This document shows, in pieces, positions 14,019-23,616 of a stretch of 64,000 bases of DNA. The stretch spans positions 1,250,001 to 1,314,000 of the forward strand of contig JAULJL010000017.1 in assembly GCA_030761205.1 (NCBI GenBank), in the 5' to 3' direction. The DNA comes from Fremontodendron californicum. Taxonomy: Eukaryota > Streptophyta > Magnoliopsida > Malvales > Malvaceae. The position numbers and the translations under genes were made by a program. The notes below the pieces were generated by a model. It was not told the origin of the DNA, searched no databases, and saw only the letters and a list, made by a program, of their open reading frames with translations. The stretch's first letter is position 1; each line of letters starts with the position of its first letter.

Positions 14019-14220
14019 GTATATAATAATGTTACTCGGACTCGGCTGTGAGTGTCGGATACGGATATGTGTCTGACACGGGTATGTTTGATTTATTTTA
14101 AGTTTTTTCATGTATTTGGAGGATCCTTGAGGGGTTATATTCACATACCCATGTCCGGATATACGTCGGACACGGGTACTTCAAGAAAAGTGAAGAGTCG
14201 GAACAACATAGGTATATAAT
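14019..14220. mobile_element. Mutator-like MITE with 9-bp target duplication
   Basis: A 184-bp element at 14028-14211 is bounded by the 9-bp direct repeat GTATATAAT (14019-14027 and 14212-14220). Its ends are imperfect inverted repeats: ATGTTACTCGGACTC on the left, ATGTTGTTCCGACTC when the right end is reverse complemented. A 9-bp duplication is typical of Mutator-like elements. It lies about 140 bases after the stop codon of the Agenet/ENT gene and so may be part of its 3' UTR or terminator region. Confidence 0.7.
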
Positions 14221-14274
14221 GTAAATTATTTCGAGGAATTGAGTTTTACATGTTGAAGCTTAGAGCCCATAACA

Positions 14275-14465
14275 GGAATTCATGTCTTATAAAGGTGATT
14301 TGACTGAATAAATTTCAAGAATTTCATTTTGTTTTGTAATATGGATCATATGTCGAAATAACCGTTGTTGAGTATGCTTCAAATTTCAAGGAATTCATGT
14401 CTTACAAATTTTCAAGAATTTCATATGTAGAAATAACCGTTGTTGAGTATGCTTCAAATAACCGC
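14275..14465. repeat. Imperfect tandem duplication
   Basis: Two nearly identical copies of GAAATAACCGTTGTTGAGTA followed by TGCTTCAAAT occur 75 bases apart (14355 and 14430), and flanking pieces (GGAATTCATGTCTTA, TTTCAAGAATTTCAT) are also repeated at 14275-14400. It looks like a local segmental duplication with later indels. Confidence 0.7.
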
Positions 14466-14469
14466 TATT

Positions 14470-16262
14470 TCCCATTTTGGATTTTGGTTTCTCCTAGTCA
14501 ACTCAGCAAAGAGCTGGGGTTTCTAGCTATTCAACTCAACACAGTAATTATTAAATCAATCCTTTTTACATTTTTGTACTAGTATAGTATTTGATCAATT
14601 TTGTTTTTTATTGTATTCAACTTTGTAATTAGTAGTTATCAATGCAATTAATTAGAGGAAAATTTTCGGGTGCATGCATTAACCAAAACTATTACTTAAG
14701 TTTGACTTTTATATTGCATGAAAATTGGTGTCAAAAAAATATGGTGGAAAAGTCGAAAACCATTCGAATTGACTTAATTCGATTTTAGTTATTGTCGGTT
14801 ATTTGAAATATGATGGTTGGTTTCAGTTATATTTTTATAGAAAGTCAGTTAAGTTGATTTTTGGATTTTTAGAATCGAATTGATTAATATATTGAATAAT
14901 TTTAAATATGAGTCTATCTATTTATAATTAAATTAGTTAATTTATAAATAAGATATTATAATCAAACCAATAATTATATATTATGTGAGAATATAAATTT
15001 TTTGGATAAAAATGATGGAACAGATAATATTTTTCATGATTATCCAAAAAATAGTATACGATTGTTAATCCGGTAGTTCTACCGGTTCCAATTGAAAATA
15101 TGACAATAGCACAGGGGAATCAATCAAATTACAAATTAACAATATTGCAACAGCAAGGCTCATCCGTCCGGTTCCTATTTTCCCAGCTCCTCATGCATCT
15201 AATCTTGTCTAGGAGTGAACATAAGTCAGTTCTAATCGATTTAACCGATCGGAATCGATTTGAATTCGTTCAAGTTTTGATTAATTTGATTTCAATAATG
15301 ATTGATTATAGATATCGGTTTATTCGATTAAATTGATTTTATTTTTGTATTTAAAATTAATAATCGAATCACCGAATTAAGATTGTTTTATAATAATTTT
15401 TTTAAATATATTATATGAAATATAAATAATTTATTTATATTTTTAAGAACGGAAAATATAAGATTTTTCATTCATTTTTTTTTTTTTAAGATTGGAAAAT
15501 ATTTTTTTATAATAGATTTTTTTAAATATATTATATAATATAAATATAACAAATATTTTTATTTTTATTTTTATTTAGTTAAAAATATTATTTGAGTTTG
15601 AGTTTTATTGGGTGAAAATTGTTATTCAAAATTGATGCAAAAAAATGGTGAAAAAATGTAAAACTTAACCAATCGAATCGACCAAATTAATTCGTTTTCG
15701 ATTATTGTCAATTAATAGAATTAAATTGATCAGTTTGAGTATTTTTTAGGATAGATTTTTTTTTTTTTCGGATTTGAATTTTTCAAAACCAAACCGAACT
15801 ATAGCTCACCCCTGATGTCAAAGATGCGCAATGCTTTCATTTACATCCATATCATCATTCTCCTAATTCATTATAGTAACTGTATGATTTTGCAAAAAAA
15901 TACAACCCTATTTTGTCCCTTCTTTATTTGGATTCTGTGAAGAGAAATGAAATTCATACTTAGGGTAAGGGACTAAGGGCTACACCAAAAAAGGAAATAG
16001 AAGAGGAAAACAAAAACAAGCATGATTGTTCGGAAGCTCAAATCTGCAGAAGATGCATCTGATTCTGATATACAAATTTTCATCTGAACATAAAAGTAAA
16101 TTGTACTTTCAATTTGAGCTGAGCCATCCCAAAATTTTGGTATTTCACACCGTGGAAAGAGTTAATTGAATATTTGTTAACAATTGAGATGTAACAAGTT
16201 AATATCATGTATGTTTATGTAACATATCTTTGGCAACGAATGTTAGATTGCCTCACCTCAAA
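14470..16262. other. AT-rich spacer with degenerate repeat sequence
   Basis: No gene is supported. From about 14740 to 15815 the sequence is full of TTCGATT/GGTTAATT-type motifs (for example AGGAGTGAACATAAGTC at 15210 and an inverted partner CTATAGCTCACCCCT at 15800-15814), the composition of decayed hAT-type MITEs such as the better preserved one at 62660. I see no clean target duplication. The last few hundred bases hold the 3' UTR of the G-gamma gene. Confidence 0.4.
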
Positions 16263-19200
16263 TCAGAGAATCTGGCATCTGCAACCACCTTGCGAGTCTT
16301 GAGGCCCTTCAAACCATCTATCCCATGATGGGTTTATAGGACCATTTGTTCTGTAATCAGAATAAAAATCCAAGCATTAGAGGTAAAAGCAACTTGATCT
16401 AAAACAGAGAATATGAGAACAATACAAGTTATTGTAATTACAATGGAAGTAGTGGATCAGGTCTGGTCTCCATGCTAAGCAGCAACCTGAGGGGGAAAAA
16501 AGGCAGACATTAATCCGGATCGAACAAGTTACCATACAACTTAGGTATGAAGCATCATGCCCGACACACTAATATGCGAGAAAGCTGTGAGAGGCGTACT
16601 GACAGCTGATGAGCTAACAATTAGATCAAGAAATCCAGATCAACATCACTATCTCAAAAGATTATTAGCAGAAAAAAGAAGGATTTTTTGGATCTCCTCT
16701 TCATGGAATTTGCAAATATATTGATAAATGATAATCCTTTAGATTCCAACACCTCCACCCCCCTGCCCCTCCTACTTTCTACTTTTGCAACTTCATGGGA
16801 AAGAAAAACTTAGTTCTTAAACTTACTCCTCACACAATGTTGACACATTATCTGTTCTCTCAAGCTCTTCCATCTCTTCCTGGAAAAAAAATACATGAAG
16901 AGAGAAAAAAATAAGACATACTAAGCTGTAATATGGTACCTTTCAGCAGAACAGCAACTTTTTGAATCACTTCAGTATGATTATTGCTCAAAGTAAAACA
17001 AATCACATTGATATAAATACTGAATTCATCATCTGCCAGAGAAAGCAGTAAAGATAGGCGAAAATGGGACGGGACAATACCTAAGTCTATGAACCAATGA
17101 CCTACAACTCCCCAGTTGGGCTAGTCATGAATTTCCAAATCTGCTAACATGCTTGTTAGTTACTAGTTAGGAAGTTCTAGGTCTGCCTATATATAGTACA
17201 CATCTTTTAAATACCAAACAACCTAGGAACAAAAGGGCATACGGCATTATATAATTTTATCCAAAGTGAATACATGAAGTGATACTCGTAGATTCTATAT
17301 GCAACTCTATTTCTATGGAGTGATAATATATAATGTAATCAGGGGCAAATAACTGCCACCATAGAGTTTTTATGTGGTGCAAGTGCACAACATTGCTAAA
17401 GGCTTCTTCATTTAACTCATGGAAAGCGTGACCAATCAAATTGAAGCATAGCAAGATCAACAAGTCAAAAACTGATTCAAAAAGCTCTTTGCCATGACAG
17501 AGAGATTCCACCAGCACTTTAAGCACTGAATATAACCTTAATTCTTCATAATGACATATGGGAAGCAATCAAGATTGAGGACATTCTGCTTATGGTGCCA
17601 AAAAGACCAATTCAAGAGGATTTCATCAGTGAATTTAACGGGGGAAAAAAAAAAAAAAGAATGTTTAGCACATTCCATATAGAGCGGCCATAACAAGATT
17701 GATCTGTAACTTCTTTCGCCGCCAATAGAGACTTCCTAAACATCAGTATAACCTGATGAACGGAGCATATCTGCAGCATCCCTGGCGGATTTTTGCAAGT
17801 CCAAGAATTAGAATTTTGCAAAAAAATTACAGTATTCCAGTATAACATCCAAAAATGATCAAAAGCCTATTAATGGGATCGCACTTGGTAAGACAACTAG
17901 TAGTAACCACCCAATTTTAAGATCTGCCTTGAATCATTGTCCCCCCATTAATCCTGAAGCATAATGATCTTAGCTTTCTCTTGCAATGGCTCTAAGCCAC
18001 CGATTTCTTCGCCTACTTAGCTCAACTCACCAACTACATGGATTATCCAAATAATCTCATTTGACATAAAAGCTAAAGCTTTACAAGAACCTGAAAATTT
18101 TGCTTCCATTTTGGATATAGGAATTATAATTATTATTATTTTAAGAAAAGCTTATGAAAAGTTTGCCGAATGAAAGCAAAGTCTGGTCTTTCTTATCCTG
18201 GTATATTCTACGACTTTTTTTTTTTAAGGTAGATTCAATGTTACGAGTCAAATATGTGAGTAGGCTCCTAGTCATCTAATTAGTAAGTAGTCTATTAAGG
18301 GTTAAAATGTTGTTATTGGTTTAAGACAAAATTAGTTATGCTAATGTCAAACTGTAACAGTGCACAGCTGTGTATAAAAGGCATGTCCATGCTATCAGTG
18401 AAGATATACAAAAAATGATATTCTAAAACCTTCTTCCCTTATTTCTCTCTATCTTTCTTCTCCCTTCTTTTCTTCTTACTCCTTTGTTCTTCTCTACTTC
18501 TTCCACATTCTGGATATTTTCCTTTGATTTTTCTGCTGCAGGTTGGTTGCTGTTAAGGGCTGCATCATTGGTATCAGAGCTTTCGATCTTGGCAATGGTA
18601 GATCAAGGAGTTACACTGTTGGAATCAGATCTTGGTCAGCTTAGGGAAATTTTTGCAAGGTTTGAAAACAAATTCGAGAGGAAGCTGGAGCAGCTGCAAA
18701 CCGAAATATGCAATGAGTTGAAGAGCTTTCGCACAAAGATGATCCAGGTGTTCGACGAAATGTCAACAAGAATGGATGATATAATCATCGGTACACAACA
18801 ACAAGAAGACAAAGGAATGCTTGTCCCACATTCTGATTCGACCAAAGCAGATTTGAAAGAGGTTACTGTGGTTGATAATCCTAAGGTTGAAGATAAAAAA
18901 CCTCATTCATTAGCTGGTGCAAACGTTATGAACTATCTTGATCGTAAGGCTTTACAATGGCCTATGAATGTTAGGAAGTCACAAGGGCAATTGCAAGATG
19001 TGAAATGGAGGGCTCACTTCAGTGAGAACAAGTACACTAACCCCATGCTTGAGCCAGTTTGGTTTAGCAATGTGCCATATGCTCGTCTAGTTGAAGATAA
19101 AGGTGGAACACAATTTTTTTATGGTGCAGATCAATACTTGAATCACACTTCACAGATGGTTCCTGAAATCTCTTTTGGCCACCATATCCGTGTTGTATTA

Positions 19201-22123
19201 GAGATTGGTCATGGAGTTGCCAGTTTTGGTGCTTTTCTTCTACAACACAATGTCACCACTCTATTAATAGCACCAAATGGTGTTCATGAAAACCAAATTC
19301 AATTTGCACTGGAGCGTGGAGTACCTGCGATGGTTGCAATATTTGCTATCAATCGCTTGTCGTATCCAGGTCAGGCTTTTGACTTGATACATTGTTCAAG
19401 ATGTAGAGTTAATTGGACTCGTGATGATGGAATTGTGCTTCTTGAGGCCAACTGGATGCTTTGGGCGGAGGATATTTTGTCTGGGTCGCGGCAGCCTGTA
19501 TATAAAAATGAAGCGGTTCTACTAAAGCAATGGAAAGAAATAGAGGATCTTACTACTTGCAATTGCTGGGAACTAGTAAAGAAGGAGGGATATATTGCCA
19601 TATGGAGGAAGCCTTTAAACAATAGCTGCTATCATAATCGTGATATCGAAGTGCTACCTCCCATTTGTGATACAAACAATGTTTGGGTTGTTGATGTAAG
19701 GGCCTACATCACTCAATTGCTGGGGAATGGTTATGGCTTCAATGTCAGCGCATGGTCTGCACATATAAAGATTTGGTACTATAATATTCTCCGTACCAAA
19801 ATGGCACATATTAAGAAACATCAAAATTGGGTGAAAGTTACTGGAAAGTACCTTACATTTCGTAGTGGTGGAACTCAGTTTAAGCATGGTGCTCTTCACT
19901 GTATTGACTTCATCGATGAGTTTGTGCCTAATGTAGTATGGGAAAAATGCTCTATTGTAAAATTGGATGTTGGAGATGGGGTTACCAGCATCGAAGGTTT
20001 TCTTTTTGACAGACATGTGCTTGCTATGTTGTTTGCACCTAAAGATGAACATGAAGCTCAAGTACAAATTGCACTTGGAATTCCTGTCGTGTCGGCTGTG
20101 ATGGGTACTAAGAGACTTACCTACCCTGGTAGAGTAATTGATATTGTTCATTGCTCACGATGTACAGTGTCATGGCACATAAAAGGTGGTAAACTCCTCT
20201 TGGAGCTGAACCGTGTGCTACGACTTGGTGGTTTCTTTGTGTGGTCTGCCACTCTTGTTTATCAAAAAATCTGGAAAGCTATGGTTGAACTAAAAAAAGT
20301 TATGTGCTGGGAGCTTGTAAACAAAGCTAGTAGGGATGCAGTAAATAGGGTGGCTGTAGCAACATCTCCACTCTGTCCTGAGTCTGATGATCCAAATGTG
20401 GCCTGGAATGTGCCACTGCAAACATGCATACACAAAGTGCCTGTAGATGCATCAGAACGTGGGTCTCAATGGCCCGACCAATGGCCAGCAAGTTTGGACA
20501 AATCACCTTATTGGTTGTTGAGTTCCCAAGTTGGAAATTATGGCAAAGCAGCACCAGAGGATTTTGCTGCAGACAATGAACACTGGCAAAATGTGGTCAA
20601 GTCATACATAAATGAGATGGGAATAAATTGGTCATCTGTTAGAAGTGTCATGGACAGGGTAGCTGTTTATGGAGGAATTGCTGTGGCACTCAAAGATTTG
20701 AATTTGTGGGTCATGAATGTGGTCCCAATTGACTTTCTGGATACAGTCCCTTTAATATATGAGAGGGGTCTATTTGGTATGTATCTTGATTGGTTTGAAT
20801 CATTTAACACCTATATGAGGTCTTACGATCTTCTCCATACTGACCAGCATTGCAAGACTGATTTCTGTTATGTGCACAGTTTTTCATGTCCCTCAGTTCA
20901 AAAGAGACATTGGTCCACAACAAGTCCAGATGCCCAGAACTCCACATTCCTTGAGAAGCTAAAGAAAAATGGATGTGAAGTGTTATTCATGGTTGATGCT
21001 ATTTACGAGTATGTTGTTGGTGATGTCATGATTACAATTACAAATGATGGTGCTACGATCCTCAAGGTGTTAGAAGTAGAGCATCCAACTACAAAGGTAC
21101 TTGTAGAGTTCGCTAAGCTTCAGGATCGAGAAGCTAGTCATGGAACAACCTCGTTTGTCATTGTAGTTGCAGAATTTTTCAAGAGAGCAAACATTCTGGT
21201 AGATACTAAAGGAAACATTAAACTTGCAGATCTTGGTACATCCAAACAGGTTGTTGAGCTGGCTATTGTTTCCAAACAGGTTGTTGAGCTGGCTATTGTT
21301 TCTAGTGCTAAGTCTATGAGGGGCACTCCATATTGGACAGTTCTTAAAGTCATTTTGCTGACAGAGCATAGCCTTTTTGCTGAGATACAGAGTGTTTCCT
21401 GTATGGTGATTGAGGCCATTATCTGCTCACAAGCTTTCATCCTTGAGGACAAGGATGTTTTGAAGCGAGGGGTATTGTTACGAGTCAAATATGTGAGTAG
21501 GCTCCTAGTCATCTAATTAGTAAGTAGTCTATTAAGGGTTAAAATGTTGTTATTGGTTTAAGACAAAATTAGTTATGCTAATGTCAAACTGTAACAGTGC
21601 ACAGCTGTGTATAAAAGGCATGTCCATGCTATCAGTGAAGATATACAAAAAATGATATTCTAAAACCTTCTTCCCTTATTTCTCTCTATCTTTCTTCTCC
21701 CTTCTTTTCTTCTTACTCCTTTGTTCTTCTCTACTTCTTCCACATTCTGGATATTTTCCTTTGATTTTTCTGCTGCAGGTTGGTTGCTGTTAAGGGCTGC
21801 ATCATTCAAGCACCGTTTTTTTTTTTCTTTCCTTAAATTTATCAAAAATTCAAAGTACAAACGAAGTCAAAATTTTTAACAGCATTCCCAAAAGAATATA
21901 GAGCAAAACATAACTGAAAACAAGCACAATTTAGAAAGATGAAGAAAAGGAAAAACAAAAAACATGAAGAAAAAAAAAAAAAAAAAAAAAAGCTAACCTC
22001 GAGGAATCTGGATTCTTGTTCGACACGCTTGAGTTCAGCAAGAATCCGATGCTTGCCTCTGGTATCAGCTGCTGAACCAGCCGCTTGCTGTTCATCTGCA
22101 GACGACGCCGTTTCTGACTCCAT
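16263..22123 (-). CDS. AGG1: Heterotrimeric G-protein gamma subunit, type A (AGG1/AGG2-like)
   Basis: Four exons on the minus strand, 22123-21998, 16879-16827, 16486-16442 and 16350-16263, total 312 nt and encode 103 residues (Arabidopsis AGG1 and AGG2 are about 100). Phases match at every GT-AG border. Exon 1 carries GKHRILAELKRVEQESRFLE, the start of the coiled coil that pairs with G-beta; exon 2 continues EEMEELERTDNVSTLCEE; exons 3-4 give RPDPLLPLTNGPINPSWDRW, the family signature. The C-terminus GGCRCQIL is a CaaX box (CQIL) for prenylation with a second Cys two residues upstream that could be palmitoylated, fitting plasma-membrane anchoring of the beta-gamma dimer. Intron 1 (16880-21997) is swollen to 5.1 kb by a 3.57-kb LTR retrotransposon in the opposite orientation; without it the intron would be about 1.55 kb. 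Splice sites are intact, so the gene is probably functional. Confidence 0.95.
18239..18567 (+). repeat. 5' long terminal repeat
   Basis: 329 bp, TG...CA ends. Contains a TATA box (TATAAAAG, 18373-18380) about 25-30 bases before the likely transcription start, followed by a CT-rich leader (18430-18520). Identical to the 3' copy at 21476-21804. Confidence 0.97.
18373..18380 (+). promoter_or_regulatory. LTR TATA box
   Basis: TATAAAAG inside the 5' LTR, placed as expected for the U3/R border of an LTR promoter. The same site recurs in the 3' LTR at 21610-21617. Confidence 0.75.
18569..18580 (+). other. Primer-binding site (initiator tRNA-Met)
   Basis: TGGTATCAGAGC begins one base after the 5' LTR. 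This 12-mer is the classic plant retrotransposon primer site complementary to the 3' end of initiator methionine tRNA. Confidence 0.95.
18595..21516 (+). CDS. Chimeric retrotransposon ORF: PMT/PMT/HSP90/CCT1/MAPKKK fragments
   Basis: From the first ATG after the primer site the frame is open for 973 residues and stops 41 bases inside the 3' LTR. Residues about 1-80 are charged and coiled-coil-like (LREIFARFENKFERKLEQLQ), perhaps a gag remnant. About 154-391 resemble putative methyltransferases of the PMT10/11 type (HENQIQFALERGVPAMVA, DLIHCSRCRVNWTRDDGI, LVKKEGYIAIW). About 392-756 resemble the PMT24-27 type (FAPKDEHEAQVQIAL, LLLELNRVLRLGGFFVWSAT, VDASERGSQWP). About 781-810 match HSP90 (FLEKLKKNGCEVLFMVDAI), 810-867 chaperonin CCT1 (TITNDGATILKVLEVEHP) and 866-949 the activation region of an NPK1/ANP MAPKKK (IKLADLGTSKQVVELA, MRGTPYW). 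Methyltransferase glycine loops are altered (EIGHG and DVGDG instead of DVGCG) and the kinase DFG is DLG, so enzymatic activity is unlikely. Whether the protein is made is unknown. Confidence 0.9.
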   Translation: MVDQGVTLLESDLGQLREIFARFENKFERKLEQLQTEICNELKSFRTKMIQVFDEMSTRMDDIIIGTQQQEDKGMLVPHSDSTKADLKEVTVVDNPKVEDKKPHSLAGANVMNYLDRKALQWPMNVRKSQGQLQDVKWRAHFSENKYTNPMLEPVWFSNVPYARLVEDKGGTQFFYGADQYLNHTSQMVPEISFGHHIRVVLEIGHGVASFGAFLLQHNVTTLLIAPNGVHENQIQFALERGVPAMVAIFAINRLSYPGQAFDLIHCSRCRVNWTRDDGIVLLEANWMLWAEDILSGSRQPVYKNEAVLLKQWKEIEDLTTCNCWELVKKEGYIAIWRKPLNNSCYHNRDIEVLPPICDTNNVWVVDVRAYITQLLGNGYGFNVSAWSAHIKIWYYNILRTKMAHIKKHQNWVKVTGKYLTFRSGGTQFKHGALHCIDFIDEFVPNVVWEKCSIVKLDVGDGVTSIEGFLFDRHVLAMLFAPKDEHEAQVQIALGIPVVSAVMGTKRLTYPGRVIDIVHCSRCTVSWHIKGGKLLLELNRVLRLGGFFVWSATLVYQKIWKAMVELKKVMCWELVNKASRDAVNRVAVATSPLCPESDDPNVAWNVPLQTCIHKVPVDASERGSQWPDQWPASLDKSPYWLLSSQVGNYGKAAPEDFAADNEHWQNVVKSYINEMGINWSSVRSVMDRVAVYGGIAVALKDLNLWVMNVVPIDFLDTVPLIYERGLFGMYLDWFESFNTYMRSYDLLHTDQHCKTDFCYVHSFSCPSVQKRHWSTTSPDAQNSTFLEKLKKNGCEVLFMVDAIYEYVVGDVMITITNDGATILKVLEVEHPTTKVLVEFAKLQDREASHGTTSFVIVVAEFFKRANILVDTKGNIKLADLGTSKQVVELAIVSKQVVELAIVSSAKSMRGTPYWTVLKVILLTEHSLFAEIQSVSCMVIEAIICSQAFILEDKDVLKRGVLLRVKYVSRLLVI
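21241..21300 (+). repeat. 30-bp perfect tandem duplication in the chimeric ORF
   Basis: TCCAAACAGGTTGTTGAGCT followed by GGCTATTGTT occurs twice in tandem, adding ten residues (SKQVVELAIV) to the kinase-derived part without breaking the frame. Typical of reverse-transcriptase slippage. Confidence 0.95.
21462..21475 (+). other. Polypurine tract
   Basis: GAAGCGAGGGGTAT lies directly before the 3' LTR. It is purine-rich up to the last three bases and in the place where plus-strand synthesis is primed. It is also read as part of the chimeric ORF. Confidence 0.7.
21476..21804 (+). repeat. 3' long terminal repeat
   Basis: 329 bp, identical to the 5' LTR. Contains the last 41 bases of the chimeric ORF including its stop, and a TATA box at 21610-21617 that points towards 21998-22123, which is exon 1 of the minus-strand G-gamma gene. 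Confidence 0.97.
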
Positions 22124-22509
22124 TGCTAATCGCTCGCCTGGCTGCTGGGTGCTTGCTGCTGGAAAGATTCAAATTCAATGCCACTTGCTCATTCCAAAGA
22201 CGATGCGGCTCATTTCTTTTCTTTTCTTTCCACCCTTTTGTTTATTTTTCTTCTTTTAGAATTCCGAATTTTCACTACATTAAAGCAACCATACTCTTTT
22301 AAACCTGCGGATCTGATGTTATCCGTACGAAGCTTTGATCTTTTATTTTTTACTTTCCTTTCTCTCTAAAACCTCTGAAAACGGAAACGAGTAAACGACT
22401 TTTCTTCCTTACTGTTCTCTTCGGAAGCAGTTCTGCTTTTCCTGATTCCGATTTCTCTGCTCCAAAAAAATAAATATTAAATAATAAAATAATATTTGTG
22501 AAACGAACT

Positions 22510-22990
22510 TTTCGTTGAGTAAATTTGAAAAAAAATATCCTTTTTAATACAATAATTATTAAATGATATAATAAATAAAAATTATTTAAAAATATATATA
22601 TAATTGTTATAAAAAAATATATCTTTGATAAAAAAAAAATTCTCTCTTTTCTTCTTTTTTTTAATTAAAAAATAATTTTTTTTTAATTTTAAAACATAAT
22701 TTTTTTTATTTTTTATTTACTTTTTTAATTAAAAAAATTAAATAAATAATAAATAATACATATAATATTTCTAAAATTAAATTTTTTATTTTTTTAAATT
22801 TTTAAAAAATAAATATTTAAATATTTTATTTTTTAATTTATTTTTAATTAAATTTTTAAATAATAATTTTTTAATAAAAAAAGAAAGGAAAAAAAATTTC
22901 ATTAAAAAAAATTTTATCTTTATAATATCTTTTTTAATAATTTTTCATTTTTTTTCAAATAATTCTTAGACCATTTAAGAATTGAAAATA
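22510..22990. repeat. Diverged long-inverted-repeat (foldback) element
   Basis: The right arm (TTTCATTAAAAAAAATTTTA then TCTTTATAATATC near 22898-22930) is nearly the same as the right arm of the clear foldback element at 33897-34382, and the left arm (ATTGTTATAAAAAAATATAT, about 22601) is a decayed inverse of it. Ends are not sharp. Confidence 0.4.
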
Positions 22991-23433
22991 TGTTTTTCAT
23001 ATTTATCCCTTTTCTCCTTGTGCTTTTTCTCAGTAACTTGAAAAGACCATTCTAACCTCAATTCATGTCACGTTTCATATTCATAACGGGGTTTGTTATG
23101 TCAATTTCTATGATTTTCTTTTTTTTTTCATCGTTTTGATTAAACCAAGTCATTTTTGGCATTTAATAAAAATTTCAAAACAAGAAGTATTAGTAATTAT
23201 AATACATAGAAATTAGAATTATTATTATATTGTATGAAAACGTTGAGAATTTGTGGTAGGTGGCCAGCAGAAAGATGCTGTATTTTCGAAGGAACAGCGA
23301 AAGCAAAAATGAAAATGAGTTTTCTTTGCTTTGTTTTTGTTGATAGGCAAGGCAAATAGGTCCCACTTTGGCAAAGTGCCTTTCACTGCTGTCTTTTTCT
23401 ATTATCCCATTAACATCCATTCATATTATAATG

Positions 23434-23616
23434 GGTTTTATTATCAAGCGTTAGAATATTTTTTAAAATTAATTAATATATTATTTATAATAATAATATT
23501 ATATTAAATATAAAAGTTAATAATTTTATTTATTATTTTTAATATATTAATTAAAAATATTATTATATTTAATAATTTTAAAAAATATCCTTAAGACACT
23601 TATTAATAAAATTCTA
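23434..23616. mobile_element. MITE copy, same family as 56706-56896
   Basis: Begins GTTTTATTATCAAGCGTTAG and ends with the inverse form CTTAAGACACTTATTAATAA. The core TTAATATATTATTTATA then (A/G)TAATAATATT is nearly identical to that of the element near 56.8 kb. No clear target duplication was found. Confidence 0.6.

Larger units (their letters stand above)
18234..21809 (+). mobile_element. Non-autonomous LTR retrotransposon carrying fused host-gene fragments
   Basis: Complete element at 18239-21804 (3566 bp) with 329-bp LTRs at both ends that are identical base for base by eye. LTRs begin TGTTACGAG and end GGCTGCATCA (TG...CA). A 5-bp target duplication TTCAA lies at 18234-18238 and 21805-21809. 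A primer-binding site TGGTATCAGAGC complementary to initiator tRNA-Met follows the 5' LTR, and a purine-rich tract precedes the 3' LTR. No protease, integrase or reverse transcriptase is recognisable; the interior is filled by one long ORF with pieces of cellular genes. It must have been mobilised in trans. It is inserted in intron 1 of the G-gamma gene, antisense to it. Confidence 0.97.

Noticed and set aside
17257..17568. 103-codon minus-strand ORF inside intron 1 of the G-gamma gene
   Set aside because: No recognisable domain, starts and ends in intron sequence and is not needed for the frame.
18484..18594. Upstream extension of the chimeric ORF into the 5' LTR and primer site
   Set aside because: The 37 extra codons begin at a non-ATG codon inside the LTR and cross the primer-binding site; the first ATG is at 18595.
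18595..21516. A functional host methyltransferase or chaperone gene
   Set aside because: The frame lies between LTRs, joins pieces of unrelated families and has altered catalytic residues; it is retroelement cargo.
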